Source of the DNA: Aquirhabdus sp.
GTDB lineage: Bacteria; Pseudomonadota; Gammaproteobacteria; Pseudomonadales; Moraxellaceae
DNA length: 64,000 bases
Direction: 5' to 3'
Assembly: GCA_030149815.1 (NCBI GenBank)
Contig: JASLHI010000046.1
Location: 1 to 64,000 of the forward strand
Shown here in pieces: positions 25,479 through 33,710 of the stretch (positions are counted from its first letter, which is position 1; each line of letters starts with the position of its first letter). The notes under the pieces are model-generated. The model saw only the letters and a program-made list of their open reading frames with translations. It was not told where the DNA came from and ran no database searches. The position numbers and the translations under genes were made by a program.

Positions 25479-27770
25479 ATGTTCTCCTTACTGATGAAGT
25501 GGATGCAATCGAACCATATTTTACCCAAGATCTCTGATACAGAACGTCAAGCCTTAGAAGCAGGCGATGTTTGGATTGATGGTGGCTTTTTTTCAGGTAA
25601 ACCTGATTTCGAAATGATATTGAAGCAATCCTATTCAGCTTTATCGGCTGAAGAACAAGCTTTCTTGGACGGTCCATGTAATGAGCTGATTGCCATGGTC
25701 GATCACTATGAAGTAGGGCGTACAAAAAAAGTTCCCGATGAGGTGCTCCAGTTTATTAAAGCCAAAGGCTTCATGAGTTTTCTGATTCCCAAGCAATATG
25801 GTGGCAAGGAGTTTTCTCCTTTGGCGATTTCTACGATTATGGCCAAGTTAAATGCGCATTGTTTTACCGTGGCAACGTATGTCGTTATTCCTAATTCATT
25901 AGGTGCTGCTGAGTTGATTAAACATTACGGTACTGATGAACAGAAAAATAGTTATTTACCAAAACTTGCAACAGGTGAGTACGTACCATGTTTTGGGTTG
26001 ACTGAGCCGACTGCTGGTTCAGATGCGGCAAGTATTCGTGCGGAAGGCGAAGTGTTTCGTGATGATGCAGGTGCAATCCAGATTAAGCTTAATTTTCGTA
26101 AACGCTATATCACACTTGCACCCACTGCAAATTTAGTGACTTTAGCGTGTAAATTAAAAGATCCGCATAACCTTTTGGGTAAAGGCGAAGACGTAGGAAT
26201 TACAACGGTATTAATTCATAAAGGTACAGCTGGTTTTACTTCGGGAGATCATCATGATCCTGTTGGCGAGCCTTTTGATAATGGTCCGTTAATTGGTAAT
26301 GATGTGGTTGTTCCTATAGATAATATCATTGGCGGTGCTGAAAACGCAGGCAATGGTTGGCGTATGCTGATGGAACAACTGGCTGGTGGCCGAGCGGTGA
26401 GTTTACCTGCAGGTGCGATTGGTGGCGCCAAATCAGTCGCAGCGACTGTCGGGGCGTATTCGATGGTTCGTCAGCAATTTGGTATTGCAATTGGATATAT
26501 GGAAGGCGTGGAGGAAAAAGTTGGGCGCATTGCTGCATTAAGTTACTTGCTTGAGGCTTCACGTGTATTTAGCTGTTCTGCGTTAAATGCTGGTATTCAT
26601 CCTCCAGTTGTCTCTGCTGTCCTGAAAACGTATACAACGGAAATTTCTCAGAGTTTAGGCAAAGATGGGATGGATGTTTGTGCGGGTGCTGGCGTGATGC
26701 AAGGCCCCAATAATATTTTGGCGAAAGGATACTGTTCTGCACCAGTGGGTGTGACAGTAGAAGGTGCTAATATTTTATCGCGAACTTTGATTATTTTTGG
26801 ACAAGGTGCAACGCGTTGTCATCCTTATGCATTAAAAGTTGTTGATGCTGTTGAAAAAGATGATGTTTCACTTTTTAGACATAATCTCATCGCTTGGATG
26901 TTCCAGTTTATCGTGGGAATGCTACGCATGATTATATTAGGTGTCACTCGCGGCGCCTTCGTGAGCGTGCCTGATGTGGCACCTGAAACAAAAAATTATT
27001 ATCAGCGTCTTGCTTGGTCTGCCGCACGTTTTGGTTTTCTGACGAATATGGCTATGTTTGCCATTGGTGGTAATCTCAAAGCACGCGGAAAACTGACAGG
27101 GCGTTATTCAGATGCTCTAGCATGGATGTTGATGGGCACAGCAACTTTACGTCGTTTTGAAGCCGAAGGCCGTCGGGCAGAGGATTTACCACTTGTTGAT
27201 TATGCACTCACTCATTCACTGAGTGAGGCACAAGCGGCTTTTGTCGGAATTTATGCAAACTTTGATGGAGTGATTGGCAGTATATTACGTTTCTTTGCGA
27301 CGCTTTTCCTACGACTTAATCCACTTGCGACACCACCTAACGATAAAATGAGTCATGCAGCAGCACGTACAATTCAGACGTACAATGCGCAATATGCCCA
27401 TCTGACGGAAGGTATTTACAAGCCTGCTCAAGAAACACCAGGTTTAGGCCGTTTGCTTCATGCATTTCGCTTGATGAGTGAGGCGACACCAATTTTATCT
27501 AAAATACACGCTGCGCAGAAACTTAAAAAATTACCGAAAGGTGAGGCTGAAGAGCTAGTTACAAGGGCTACTGAACAAAATATTATCAGCCCTGACGAGG
27601 CTCAACTGGTTGAGCAGGCGTTAGCTGCAAGGCTAAATACGATTGAAGTCGATGTGTTTACGCCAGAACAATATTATTCTGAGACTAAAGGCTATGATGG
27701 CGTTTATTCGGGTAAGCCTGCTAAAACGGATCAGATGAAAACACCGAAAAATGAATCATTACTGAGCTAA
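25479..27770 (+). CDS. fadE: Acyl-CoA dehydrogenase FadE (long form)
   Basis: Encodes 763 residues. It has the FadE hallmark ISDTERQALEAGDVWIDGGFFSGKPDF near the N-terminus, the acyl-CoA dehydrogenase domains with FGLTEPTAGSDAASIRAEG (about residue 172), and a long C-terminal DUF1974 region (from about residue 480) that distinguishes FadE from ordinary acyl-CoA dehydrogenases. It catalyses the first step of fatty-acid beta-oxidation and is membrane-associated in E. coli. GAGG lies upstream of the ATG at 25479. It ends in a strong terminator, just before an insertion sequence. Slightly shorter than E. coli FadE (814 residues) but typical for Acinetobacter. Confidence 0.93.
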   Translation: MFSLLMKWMQSNHILPKISDTERQALEAGDVWIDGGFFSGKPDFEMILKQSYSALSAEEQAFLDGPCNELIAMVDHYEVGRTKKVPDEVLQFIKAKGFMSFLIPKQYGGKEFSPLAISTIMAKLNAHCFTVATYVVIPNSLGAAELIKHYGTDEQKNSYLPKLATGEYVPCFGLTEPTAGSDAASIRAEGEVFRDDAGAIQIKLNFRKRYITLAPTANLVTLACKLKDPHNLLGKGEDVGITTVLIHKGTAGFTSGDHHDPVGEPFDNGPLIGNDVVVPIDNIIGGAENAGNGWRMLMEQLAGGRAVSLPAGAIGGAKSVAATVGAYSMVRQQFGIAIGYMEGVEEKVGRIAALSYLLEASRVFSCSALNAGIHPPVVSAVLKTYTTEISQSLGKDGMDVCAGAGVMQGPNNILAKGYCSAPVGVTVEGANILSRTLIIFGQGATRCHPYALKVVDAVEKDDVSLFRHNLIAWMFQFIVGMLRMIILGVTRGAFVSVPDVAPETKNYYQRLAWSAARFGFLTNMAMFAIGGNLKARGKLTGRYSDALAWMLMGTATLRRFEAEGRRAEDLPLVDYALTHSLSEAQAAFVGIYANFDGVIGSILRFFATLFLRLNPLATPPNDKMSHAAARTIQTYNAQYAHLTEGIYKPAQETPGLGRLLHAFRLMSEATPILSKIHAAQKLKKLPKGEAEELVTRATEQNIISPDEAQLVEQALAARLNTIEVDVFTPEQYYSETKGYDGVYSGKPAKTDQMKTPKNESLLS

Positions 27771-27796
27771 TTGATTGATCATGGATCTGTCGCAAT

Positions 27797-27830
27797 AAAA
27801 AAGCCACCCTCATTGAAGGGTGGCTTTTTT
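27797..27830 (+). terminator. Intrinsic terminator of fadE
   Basis: A 14-bp perfect stem: AAAAAAGCCACCCT (27797-27810), loop CATTGA, AGGGTGGCTTTTTT (27817-27830). T-runs on both strands, so it can act bidirectionally. Confidence 0.92.
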
Positions 27831-27860
27831 ATTGCTCTGGAAAAGCGGAATTTAAAAATA

Positions 27861-28571
27861 GGGGCTGTAGTAGATTAGCTCTATGTTAGTCTACAAAAAT
27901 GAAGATAACGAATTGTAAGTTAAGTAAAAAAGTGCAACGGAAGTTACTGGAGTATTTTGTACTTGAAGTAACGGCTCGTTCTGCTGCTGATTTACTCGAA
28001 ATTCAGCCCAATAGTGCAGCCCTGTTTTACCGCAAAATACGCGAAGTTATCACCTATCATTTAGAGCTAGAAGCACATGAAGTCTTTGAAGGTGCTGTTG
28101 AGTTAGATGAAAGTTATTTTGGTGGTGTTCGTAAAGGAAAACGTGGACGTGGCGCTGCTGGAAAGGTCGCTGTATTTGGTATTTTGAAACGTGGCGGAAA
28201 AGTCTACGTTAAGGTAGTACCAGATACTAGAAGTGATACCTTAATGCCTATTATTACAAGGAAAATAGCACCTGATAGCGTAGTTTATACAGACTGCTAT
28301 CGAAGCTACAACGCATTAGATGTTGCTGATTTCTACCACGAAAGAATCAATCATTCAAAGCAGTTTGGCATAGGTAAAAACCACATCAACGGCGTTGAAA
28401 ACTTCTGGAATCAGGCAAAAAGAGTATTGAGAAAATACAACGGAATTGATCGAAAAACATTTCCCTTGTTTCTTAAGGAATGTGAGTTTAGATTCAATTA
28501 TGGGAGTCCAAAAGAGCAGCTAAAAACACTACTCATTTGGACAGAAATTTAACCTGTTCTACTACAGCCCC
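27861..28571 (+). mobile_element. IS1595-family insertion sequence (IS1016-like group)
   Basis: A complete 711-bp element. Terminal inverted repeats GGGGCTGTAGTAGA (27861-27874) and its complement (28558-28571) are identical over 14 bp. It is flanked by perfect 8-bp target duplications TAAAAATA (27853-27860 and 28572-28579), the duplication size typical of IS1595. It encodes one intact transposase. It sits between the convergent fadE and acyl-CoA dehydrogenase genes, downstream of the fadE terminator, so it breaks no gene. Perfect repeats and an intact ORF suggest recent insertion. Confidence 0.95.
27899..28552 (+). CDS. IS1595-family transposase
   Basis: Encodes 217 residues, the size of IS1016-group transposases. 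It carries a short N-terminal HTH-like region (ARSAADLLEIQPNSAALFYR) and the ISXO2-like DDE domain. The catalytic acids are visible: Asp70 (AVELDESYFGG), Asp132 (VYTDCYRSY) and Glu167 (INGVENFW). The GRGAAGKVAVFGI stretch is typical. It performs cut-and-paste transposition of the flanking element. The only ORF in the IS and intact. Confidence 0.94.
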   Translation: MKITNCKLSKKVQRKLLEYFVLEVTARSAADLLEIQPNSAALFYRKIREVITYHLELEAHEVFEGAVELDESYFGGVRKGKRGRGAAGKVAVFGILKRGGKVYVKVVPDTRSDTLMPIITRKIAPDSVVYTDCYRSYNALDVADFYHERINHSKQFGIGKNHINGVENFWNQAKRVLRKYNGIDRKTFPLFLKECEFRFNYGSPKEQLKTLLIWTEI

Positions 28572-28595
28572 TAAAAATATGAATCAATAAATGAA

Positions 28596-29759
28596 TTATT
28601 TAGTCTCGTTAAACAACTCACGCCCAATCAGAATACGACGTACTTCAGATGTGCCTGCACCAATCTCACATAACTTCGCATCGCGCCATAAGCGACCTGT
28701 TGGTGTGTCATTGATATAGCCATTCCCACCTAAGATTTGAATCGCTTGGCCAGCCATCCACGTTGCTTTTTCTGCGGAATAGAGAATCACACCTGCAGCA
28801 TCTTTACGTGTGGCCTCACCACGATCTGCGGCTTTTGCAACGGCATAACAATACGCTGCGCAGACATTGTAGCCGACATACATGTCTGCTAATTTGCCTT
28901 GAATCAGCTGAAACTCCCCAATAGGTTGATTAAATTGTTGACGCTCGTGGACATAAGGAATCACGATATCAAGACAAGCTGCCATGATGCCTAGAGGAAT
29001 TGTGCCTAATACGATACGTTCATAATCAAGTCCTGACATAAGCACTTTTACGCCTTTATTGACTTGCCCCAGAACGTTTTCGACAGGAACTTTACAGTCT
29101 TGGAAAATCAACTCAGACGTGTTTGAGCCGCGCATGCCTAATTTATCTAGCTTTTGCCCCTGACTAAAACCTTCAAAGCTTTTTTCAATGATAAAGGCTG
29201 TAATGCCATGTTGATGAGCGGCTGGATCGGTTTTGGCATAGACGATGAGTACATCAGCATCTGGGCCGTTGGTGATCCACATTTTATTGCCGTTAAGCAC
29301 ATAGTGGTCACCTTTTAATTCAGCACGGAGCTTCATACTGACAACATCTGAACCCGCTGTTGGTTCGGACATGGCGAGTGCACCGATATGTTCGCCAGTG
29401 ACAAGCTTAGGCAGATATTTGTTTTTTTGTTCCCAGCTACCGTTTAGATGGAGTTGATTGATACATAGGTTTGAATGACAGCCATAAGAAAGCCCAATCG
29501 CTGCAGAACCTCGGGAGATTTCCTCAGTGACAACAGCGTGCTCTAAGTAACCGAGACCAACACCACCAAATTCCTCAGAGACGGTGATACCCAGTAACCC
29601 TAGATCTCCTAATTTACGCCATAACTCTTTTGGAAAGTGGTCATTTTTGTCGATTTGTTGAGCGATCGGCGTAATTTCGTTGGCGACAAATTGACGAACC
29701 ATATCACGCAAAGCAACAGTAGATTCTGGTAAACCATGATTAAAACTAGGTGCATACAT
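28596..29759 (-). CDS. ivd: Isovaleryl-CoA dehydrogenase-like acyl-CoA dehydrogenase
   Basis: Encodes 387 residues, a normal length. The sequence is close to IVD/LiuA enzymes: FNHGLPESTVALRDMVRQF at the N-terminus, LGITVSEEFGGVGLGYLEH, LAMSEPTAGSDVVSM (about residue 132), MWITNGPDADVLIVYAKTD, and IQILGGNGYINDTPTGRLWRD near the C-terminus. GLDYERIVL (about residue 240) contains the Glu used as catalytic base in IVD-type enzymes. IVD oxidises isovaleryl-CoA in leucine breakdown. No methylcrotonyl-CoA carboxylase genes are adjacent, so here it may serve the neighbouring acyltransferase cassette. Last of three minus-strand genes; its 3' side is near the IS. Confidence 0.85.
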   Translation of the reverse strand: MYAPSFNHGLPESTVALRDMVRQFVANEITPIAQQIDKNDHFPKELWRKLGDLGLLGITVSEEFGGVGLGYLEHAVVTEEISRGSAAIGLSYGCHSNLCINQLHLNGSWEQKNKYLPKLVTGEHIGALAMSEPTAGSDVVSMKLRAELKGDHYVLNGNKMWITNGPDADVLIVYAKTDPAAHQHGITAFIIEKSFEGFSQGQKLDKLGMRGSNTSELIFQDCKVPVENVLGQVNKGVKVLMSGLDYERIVLGTIPLGIMAACLDIVIPYVHERQQFNQPIGEFQLIQGKLADMYVGYNVCAAYCYAVAKAADRGEATRKDAAGVILYSAEKATWMAGQAIQILGGNGYINDTPTGRLWRDAKLCEIGAGTSEVRRILIGRELFNETK

Positions 29760-29804
29760 CTATTCTTATTCCCTGATGATGAGATTATGTTTGGCTATGT
29801 TTAA

Positions 29805-31133
29805 CTAGGCGAGTCCTTCAATTGGAAGGGTATCCAGTTGATCTTGAAGTGAGAGATTGATCCACTTCAGTGCTTTAGTTTTGATTTTTTCAATATCTGC
29901 GACAGAGTATTTGGCATCAGTGAAGGTAAAGGAAAATGTCATTTTTCCTCTAATTGTCATGACGCACACTACAACTTCATCGAGCTTGCCAATGGTTGAT
30001 GGGAATATATTTTCAAATTCCAGTGAGCCGAATTGACTTGGAAAGTCTAGATTTCCGAGATTGGTAATGGATAAATCGTAGTCCATCTTGGTCAGTTGTT
30101 TGGCGATAAATCCTGGTGTGACGACTGGTACCAGTTCATCCATTAATGTACAACCATCAGTTAATTCACTAAAAATGGATTGATCATCTGATTTTTGAAC
30201 GAGTGTTTTTTTAATCTCACGGGAAATCTCCCAAAAATCGCGTTCTGGATTACAGTCGACATTGAATTTCACGGCATTGATATATAAACCAAATGCTTCA
30301 CCAACTTTTTCGGTGAGTCGATTTCTGAGATTCACGGGATTTTGAATTTTTCTATTCCAACCATCACCATGAAATTCAGCAAATGCACGGAGAAATGCGG
30401 TACATAACGCCGTGTGTACGGTCGCTTTTTCAGATTTACAGCGAGCCGCAAAAGTTGCCGTTTGCTCTTTACTCCATTCCCATGTTTGAATGAAGTATTT
30501 TGGCTTCACCTTAGGAGTGACCATACTGAAAGAGGAGAGTTTAACAAGGCGAAAATTAAGCAATAATTTCAGTAATTTGGCTTTGAGCTTAGCTAAAAGA
30601 GTGATTCGCCATTTTCCTGAAAAATTAGGAATCATCGCATTCAATGGCGGATATAACGGCAGACTTTCGAACTTTAGGTCAGGATTTCCCAAGAGCGTTA
30701 AAATATCCCGAAGCACTAAAAAACCAGCCAACCCATCAGCAAAAGCATGATGGCAAACGAGTAGAAGTTCTGAAACGCCTTGACCACGAATCCAAACAAT
30801 ACGGATCGGTGGTTGAGTCAACATATTAAATGGAACACCCATTTCAGTGGTTTGTACTTCGTTCCACGTGCTTGCAGTTTCGCGATCAACGATACGAAGT
30901 GGAATCACAAGATCAGGGTTTGAAACAAATTCAGTCGTACCATCTGGTTTTGGTACGACATGCATCGATAGGGTTGGATATTTACCTTTTAAGCGTTCGA
31001 TGGCATTCACGAGTTCATCGGTCGTGAATTCTCCCGTGATCCGAAAGCTTGCTGTAAAGTTTTGGACAATCACCGTGGAGGCGAGCCAAACAGCAAGCTC
31101 GGCCCCCTGCATTTTTTGTTTTAACAAGGTCAT
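29805..31133 (-). CDS. PapA5-like condensation-domain acyltransferase
   Basis: The start at 31133 (MTLLKQKMQGAE) is chosen over the in-frame GTG at 31145 because GGAA lies upstream of it; product 442 residues. The catalytic motif HHAFADG (about residues 128-134) fits HHxxxDG of the condensation / alcohol acyltransferase / PapA5 superfamily. The C-terminal half has SITNLGNLDFPSQFG, matching the SxxNxG region of this fold. Mycobacterial PapA5 transfers mycocerosyl chains onto diols, wax-ester and other bacterial members esterify alcohols. The substrate here is unknown. It is 45 bp upstream of the IVD-like gene and 16-29 bp downstream of the metal-dependent hydrolase gene; the three probably form an operon. 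Confidence 0.75.
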   Translation of the reverse strand: MTLLKQKMQGAELAVWLASTVIVQNFTASFRITGEFTTDELVNAIERLKGKYPTLSMHVVPKPDGTTEFVSNPDLVIPLRIVDRETASTWNEVQTTEMGVPFNMLTQPPIRIVWIRGQGVSELLLVCHHAFADGLAGFLVLRDILTLLGNPDLKFESLPLYPPLNAMIPNFSGKWRITLLAKLKAKLLKLLLNFRLVKLSSFSMVTPKVKPKYFIQTWEWSKEQTATFAARCKSEKATVHTALCTAFLRAFAEFHGDGWNRKIQNPVNLRNRLTEKVGEAFGLYINAVKFNVDCNPERDFWEISREIKKTLVQKSDDQSIFSELTDGCTLMDELVPVVTPGFIAKQLTKMDYDLSITNLGNLDFPSQFGSLEFENIFPSTIGKLDEVVVCVMTIRGKMTFSFTFTDAKYSVADIEKIKTKALKWINLSLQDQLDTLPIEGLA

Positions 31134-31161
31134 AAAGTATTCCACATGAATTTAGAAGGCG

Positions 31162-32088
31162 TTATTTTTTTGCCGCGCGGTGAAATGCTTCTCCAGCTTG
31201 AATCGGGTCGTAGGTGAGTGCAAAGACATCAAGCCAAGTTGAATACTGTGCAATATGTGGCGCATGGCAAGGATGAAAATCAGGTTGGAAGTATTCCAGC
31301 CATGTTTTAGCCATAGGAGCGAGGATACCTTTGCGGTTGAATCCCCAGTGCAGGCCGCGAGCAAGTAATTGCATGCGTTTTGGAAAACTGAAACCGTCCG
31401 CTTTTAAGAATGAATTTGTATTCATAATCAGTTCACGCGTCATATCTGCAGTCAGAAACAGCATCGCGCCAACCCGTTTGAAATATGAAACGCGTGCGAC
31501 ATATTGCATGACATCGTATGCAACTGACTTGTGTTCCATTTCCTCAATAGAATGCCAAGCGAGCATGGCGAGTACGCGTACATCTTTGACGCCAGCCATT
31601 GTTTCGTGGTTTCTAAAAAAGCATTCGACAAAGATTGCCGTGAGATGTTCACATGCTGCAGTAATGGCAAGGTTCATTTCTGGCGATAGTTTGTTTTGGT
31701 TGAGCGCAAGTTTCTTTTTAAGCGTTTCTTCGAGTTTGTTAATCGGCAAACCTTGTTGGCGTAAAAGATCATTAAACTGGGTGTGCACAATGCCGTGCTG
31801 ACTTTCTTGGCGTATAAACTGACGCACTTCTTCTTTTAACCGAGGACTTTGGATTTTTTCACGAAAATTGCGAACGCTTTGAATAAAGTATTTTTCTCCC
31901 TCAGGAAAAGTCGCACACACGGATTCTAGCATTCTGGTTTTGACGGGATCATTGTCAAACCAATATTTGGGAATCGTACTATCTAGTTTGAAGTCTAGGG
32001 ATTCACGGACAGTGATATCGGTTGGGATCGCTTTAACTGTCGTGTTTGTTGGAATATTTTCGATATAGTTCGTAATACTTACCGTCAT
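31162..32088 (-). CDS. Predicted metal-dependent hydrolase (PF10118)
   Basis: Encodes 308 residues. The helical sequence carries spaced acidic/His motifs FIRQESQHGIVHTQFN (about residues 90-105), ITAACEHLTAIFVE and SIEEMEHKSVAYDVMQ (about residues 180-195), the ExxH-type ligands that define this ferritin-like COG3687 family. Family members are annotated as metal-dependent hydrolases, but the activity is unproven; a di-metal oxidase role is equally possible from the motif layout. It is first of a minus-strand trio with a PapA5-like acyltransferase and an acyl-CoA dehydrogenase, suggesting a role in fatty acyl modification (inference). Confidence 0.8.
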   Translation of the reverse strand: MTVSITNYIENIPTNTTVKAIPTDITVRESLDFKLDSTIPKYWFDNDPVKTRMLESVCATFPEGEKYFIQSVRNFREKIQSPRLKEEVRQFIRQESQHGIVHTQFNDLLRQQGLPINKLEETLKKKLALNQNKLSPEMNLAITAACEHLTAIFVECFFRNHETMAGVKDVRVLAMLAWHSIEEMEHKSVAYDVMQYVARVSYFKRVGAMLFLTADMTRELIMNTNSFLKADGFSFPKRMQLLARGLHWGFNRKGILAPMAKTWLEYFQPDFHPCHAPHIAQYSTWLDVFALTYDPIQAGEAFHRAAKK

Positions 32089-32259
32089 GATAATCTCATC
32101 AAATATAGGTGTGTTGGTTGGTTTTGCTTTAAATCACTGCGTAAAAACTATTGCGTAAAATCATCGCAAAATAGGCAAGATGCTTTTGATGTCCAACACA
32201 AGTTGTTTTGGATGATCAAAGTAAGATTAGAATGTTGATTCATTCCGTGAAGTAATGTC

Positions 32260-32305
32260 CTGCCATCTGTGAGCAGTATGGTTTAGATTACTGCTTGGAT
32301 GGCAG
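32260..32305. other. Strong two-tier hairpin in a 397-bp intergenic gap
   Basis: CTGCCATC (32260-32267) pairs with GATGGCAG (32298-32305), and inside it GCAGTA (32273-32278) pairs with TACTGC (32289-32294). The gap 32089-32485 otherwise shows no coding potential. It lies upstream of the hydrolase operon and downstream of the LysR gene, both minus strand, so it may be the LysR terminator, a 5' leader, or a small RNA. No long T-run adjoins. Confidence 0.45.
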
Positions 32306-32485
32306 TGTATGCAGGAAGGTGTGAGTGTGCAGGTTATCCACGGACAATGATCGGTTAAATCCAGACAATCTTAGCGGAATCTTCTGGCGGGATTGGACAG
32401 AGCCTCAGACATGATTTAATGATGATTAGATTTAAATCAAATTATCATCAAAATAAGTATTTTAATGATAGATATTAAGAAAAAA

Positions 32486-33505
32486 CTAAGCACTCAGCAC
32501 GAGTGCCTCGGCAATATTTTGCTGTTCCACCAAGGCTCGCACTGTAAATCCACCACTTTTTGCCGCAAATTGGCATTGTTCATTACTAGACATGGTACAG
32601 CCACTCAGTAAAGGACAGCGACTAAAAAGCTCTGTCACCCAATCGACAAAGACACGAACTTTTGGTGAAAGGTGACGATTTTGAAGATACATTGCAGAAA
32701 TAGGCATAGGAGCAGGAGTCCACTGTGGCAGCACTTCGACAAGAGCACCAGACTCTAAGTGTGGCATTGCGATAAACCGTGCACATTGAATTAAACCAAA
32801 GCCTTGCAAAGCCAAATCAATGTAAGAGTCCATATCATTCACCGAGACAATCCCATTGACCTTAACTTCAGTAATTGCATCATCGACGACAAAGTCCCAG
32901 TCAAAATTGCGTCCCGTCCGGCTTGAAAAATAATTAATTGCGCGATGATTTTTCAGTTCATCAATGGTTCGTGGCTCGCCGTGTTTTGCCAAGTAAGCTG
33001 GCGCAGCCATGGTGACACCCTGAAATGTGCCAATACGTCGCGCAATCATGCTGGAGTCTTGTAATTCACCCACTCGAATAACGCAGTCCACACCCTCACC
33101 AGCAAGATCCACAGGTCGATCCGTTGTGCCAATCACCAGCTCTATGTCTGGGTATTTACTATGAAATTCGCAAAGTTGCGGAATCAGAATGAGCCGTCCA
33201 ATGGAAGGGGGCACGTCGATACGTAAACGCCCACGAGGACCGCGTTCAATATCATGGAAGGAGGATTCACTGTCTTCGATATCCGCCAAAATTCTGATAC
33301 AGCGATCATAATAAACCGCGCCATCTGGTGTCAGGCTAATCTTGCGCGTCGTGCGATTGAGGAGTCGAACTTGCAAGCGTTTTTCTAATGCTTGAATGGT
33401 CGTCGTCACGGTTGCACGCGGCAATCCAAGGCTATCAGCGGCAAGGCTGAAGCTGTTGGTATCGACGACTTTGGTAAATACCTGCATAGCCTGAAAACGA
33501 TCCAT
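32486..33505 (-). CDS. LysR-type transcriptional regulator of the adjacent efflux operon
   Basis: The start at 33505 (MDRFQAMQVFTKVVD) is chosen since GGAGAAGG lies just upstream and LysR proteins begin here; longer in-frame starts exist at 33535 and 33616. The product has 339 residues with an N-terminal winged HTH (NSFSLAADSLGLPRATVTTTIQALEKRLQVRLLNRTTRK) and a LysR substrate-binding domain (GRLRIDVPPSIGRLILIPQL onward). The C-terminal about 30 residues extend past the usual end. It is divergent from an RND operon of MexEF-OprN type, which in Pseudomonas is controlled by the LysR activator MexT, so local regulation is likely (inference). Confidence 0.88.
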   Translation of the reverse strand: MDRFQAMQVFTKVVDTNSFSLAADSLGLPRATVTTTIQALEKRLQVRLLNRTTRKISLTPDGAVYYDRCIRILADIEDSESSFHDIERGPRGRLRIDVPPSIGRLILIPQLCEFHSKYPDIELVIGTTDRPVDLAGEGVDCVIRVGELQDSSMIARRIGTFQGVTMAAPAYLAKHGEPRTIDELKNHRAINYFSSRTGRNFDWDFVVDDAITEVKVNGIVSVNDMDSYIDLALQGFGLIQCARFIAMPHLESGALVEVLPQWTPAPMPISAMYLQNRHLSPKVRVFVDWVTELFSRCPLLSGCTMSSNEQCQFAAKSGGFTVRALVEQQNIAEALVLSA

Positions 33506-33571
33506 AACCTTCTCCGAAACTGACTTAGAAGCCATTACTGATGTGCTGCGATGCTCTATTATTAGTTTAAA

Positions 33572-33607
33572 ACGAATAGTGTTGTCAATTTTTATATATT
33601 TATTCGT
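33572..33607. promoter_or_regulatory. Candidate LysR operator between regulator and efflux operon
   Basis: ACGAATA (33572-33578) and TATTCGT (33601-33607) are inverted 7-bp arms separated by 22 nt of AT-rich sequence, in the 205-bp divergent spacer. Only a candidate; LysR boxes usually have shorter spacing. Confidence 0.35.
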
Positions 33608-33710
33608 ATTGATCAAATTATTATGATGCAGTCATCACGGAAGCCACCTTATTTTTGGATACCATTTTGGTGTCCTTTACGGCTTTCTAAGAGATCAAAA
33701 GGGGTGTTTC

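Larger units (their letters stand above)
27853..28579. repeat. 8-bp target-site duplications flanking the IS
   Basis: TAAAAATA occurs directly outside each IS end (27853-27860 and 28572-28579), with no mismatch. Confidence 0.92.
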
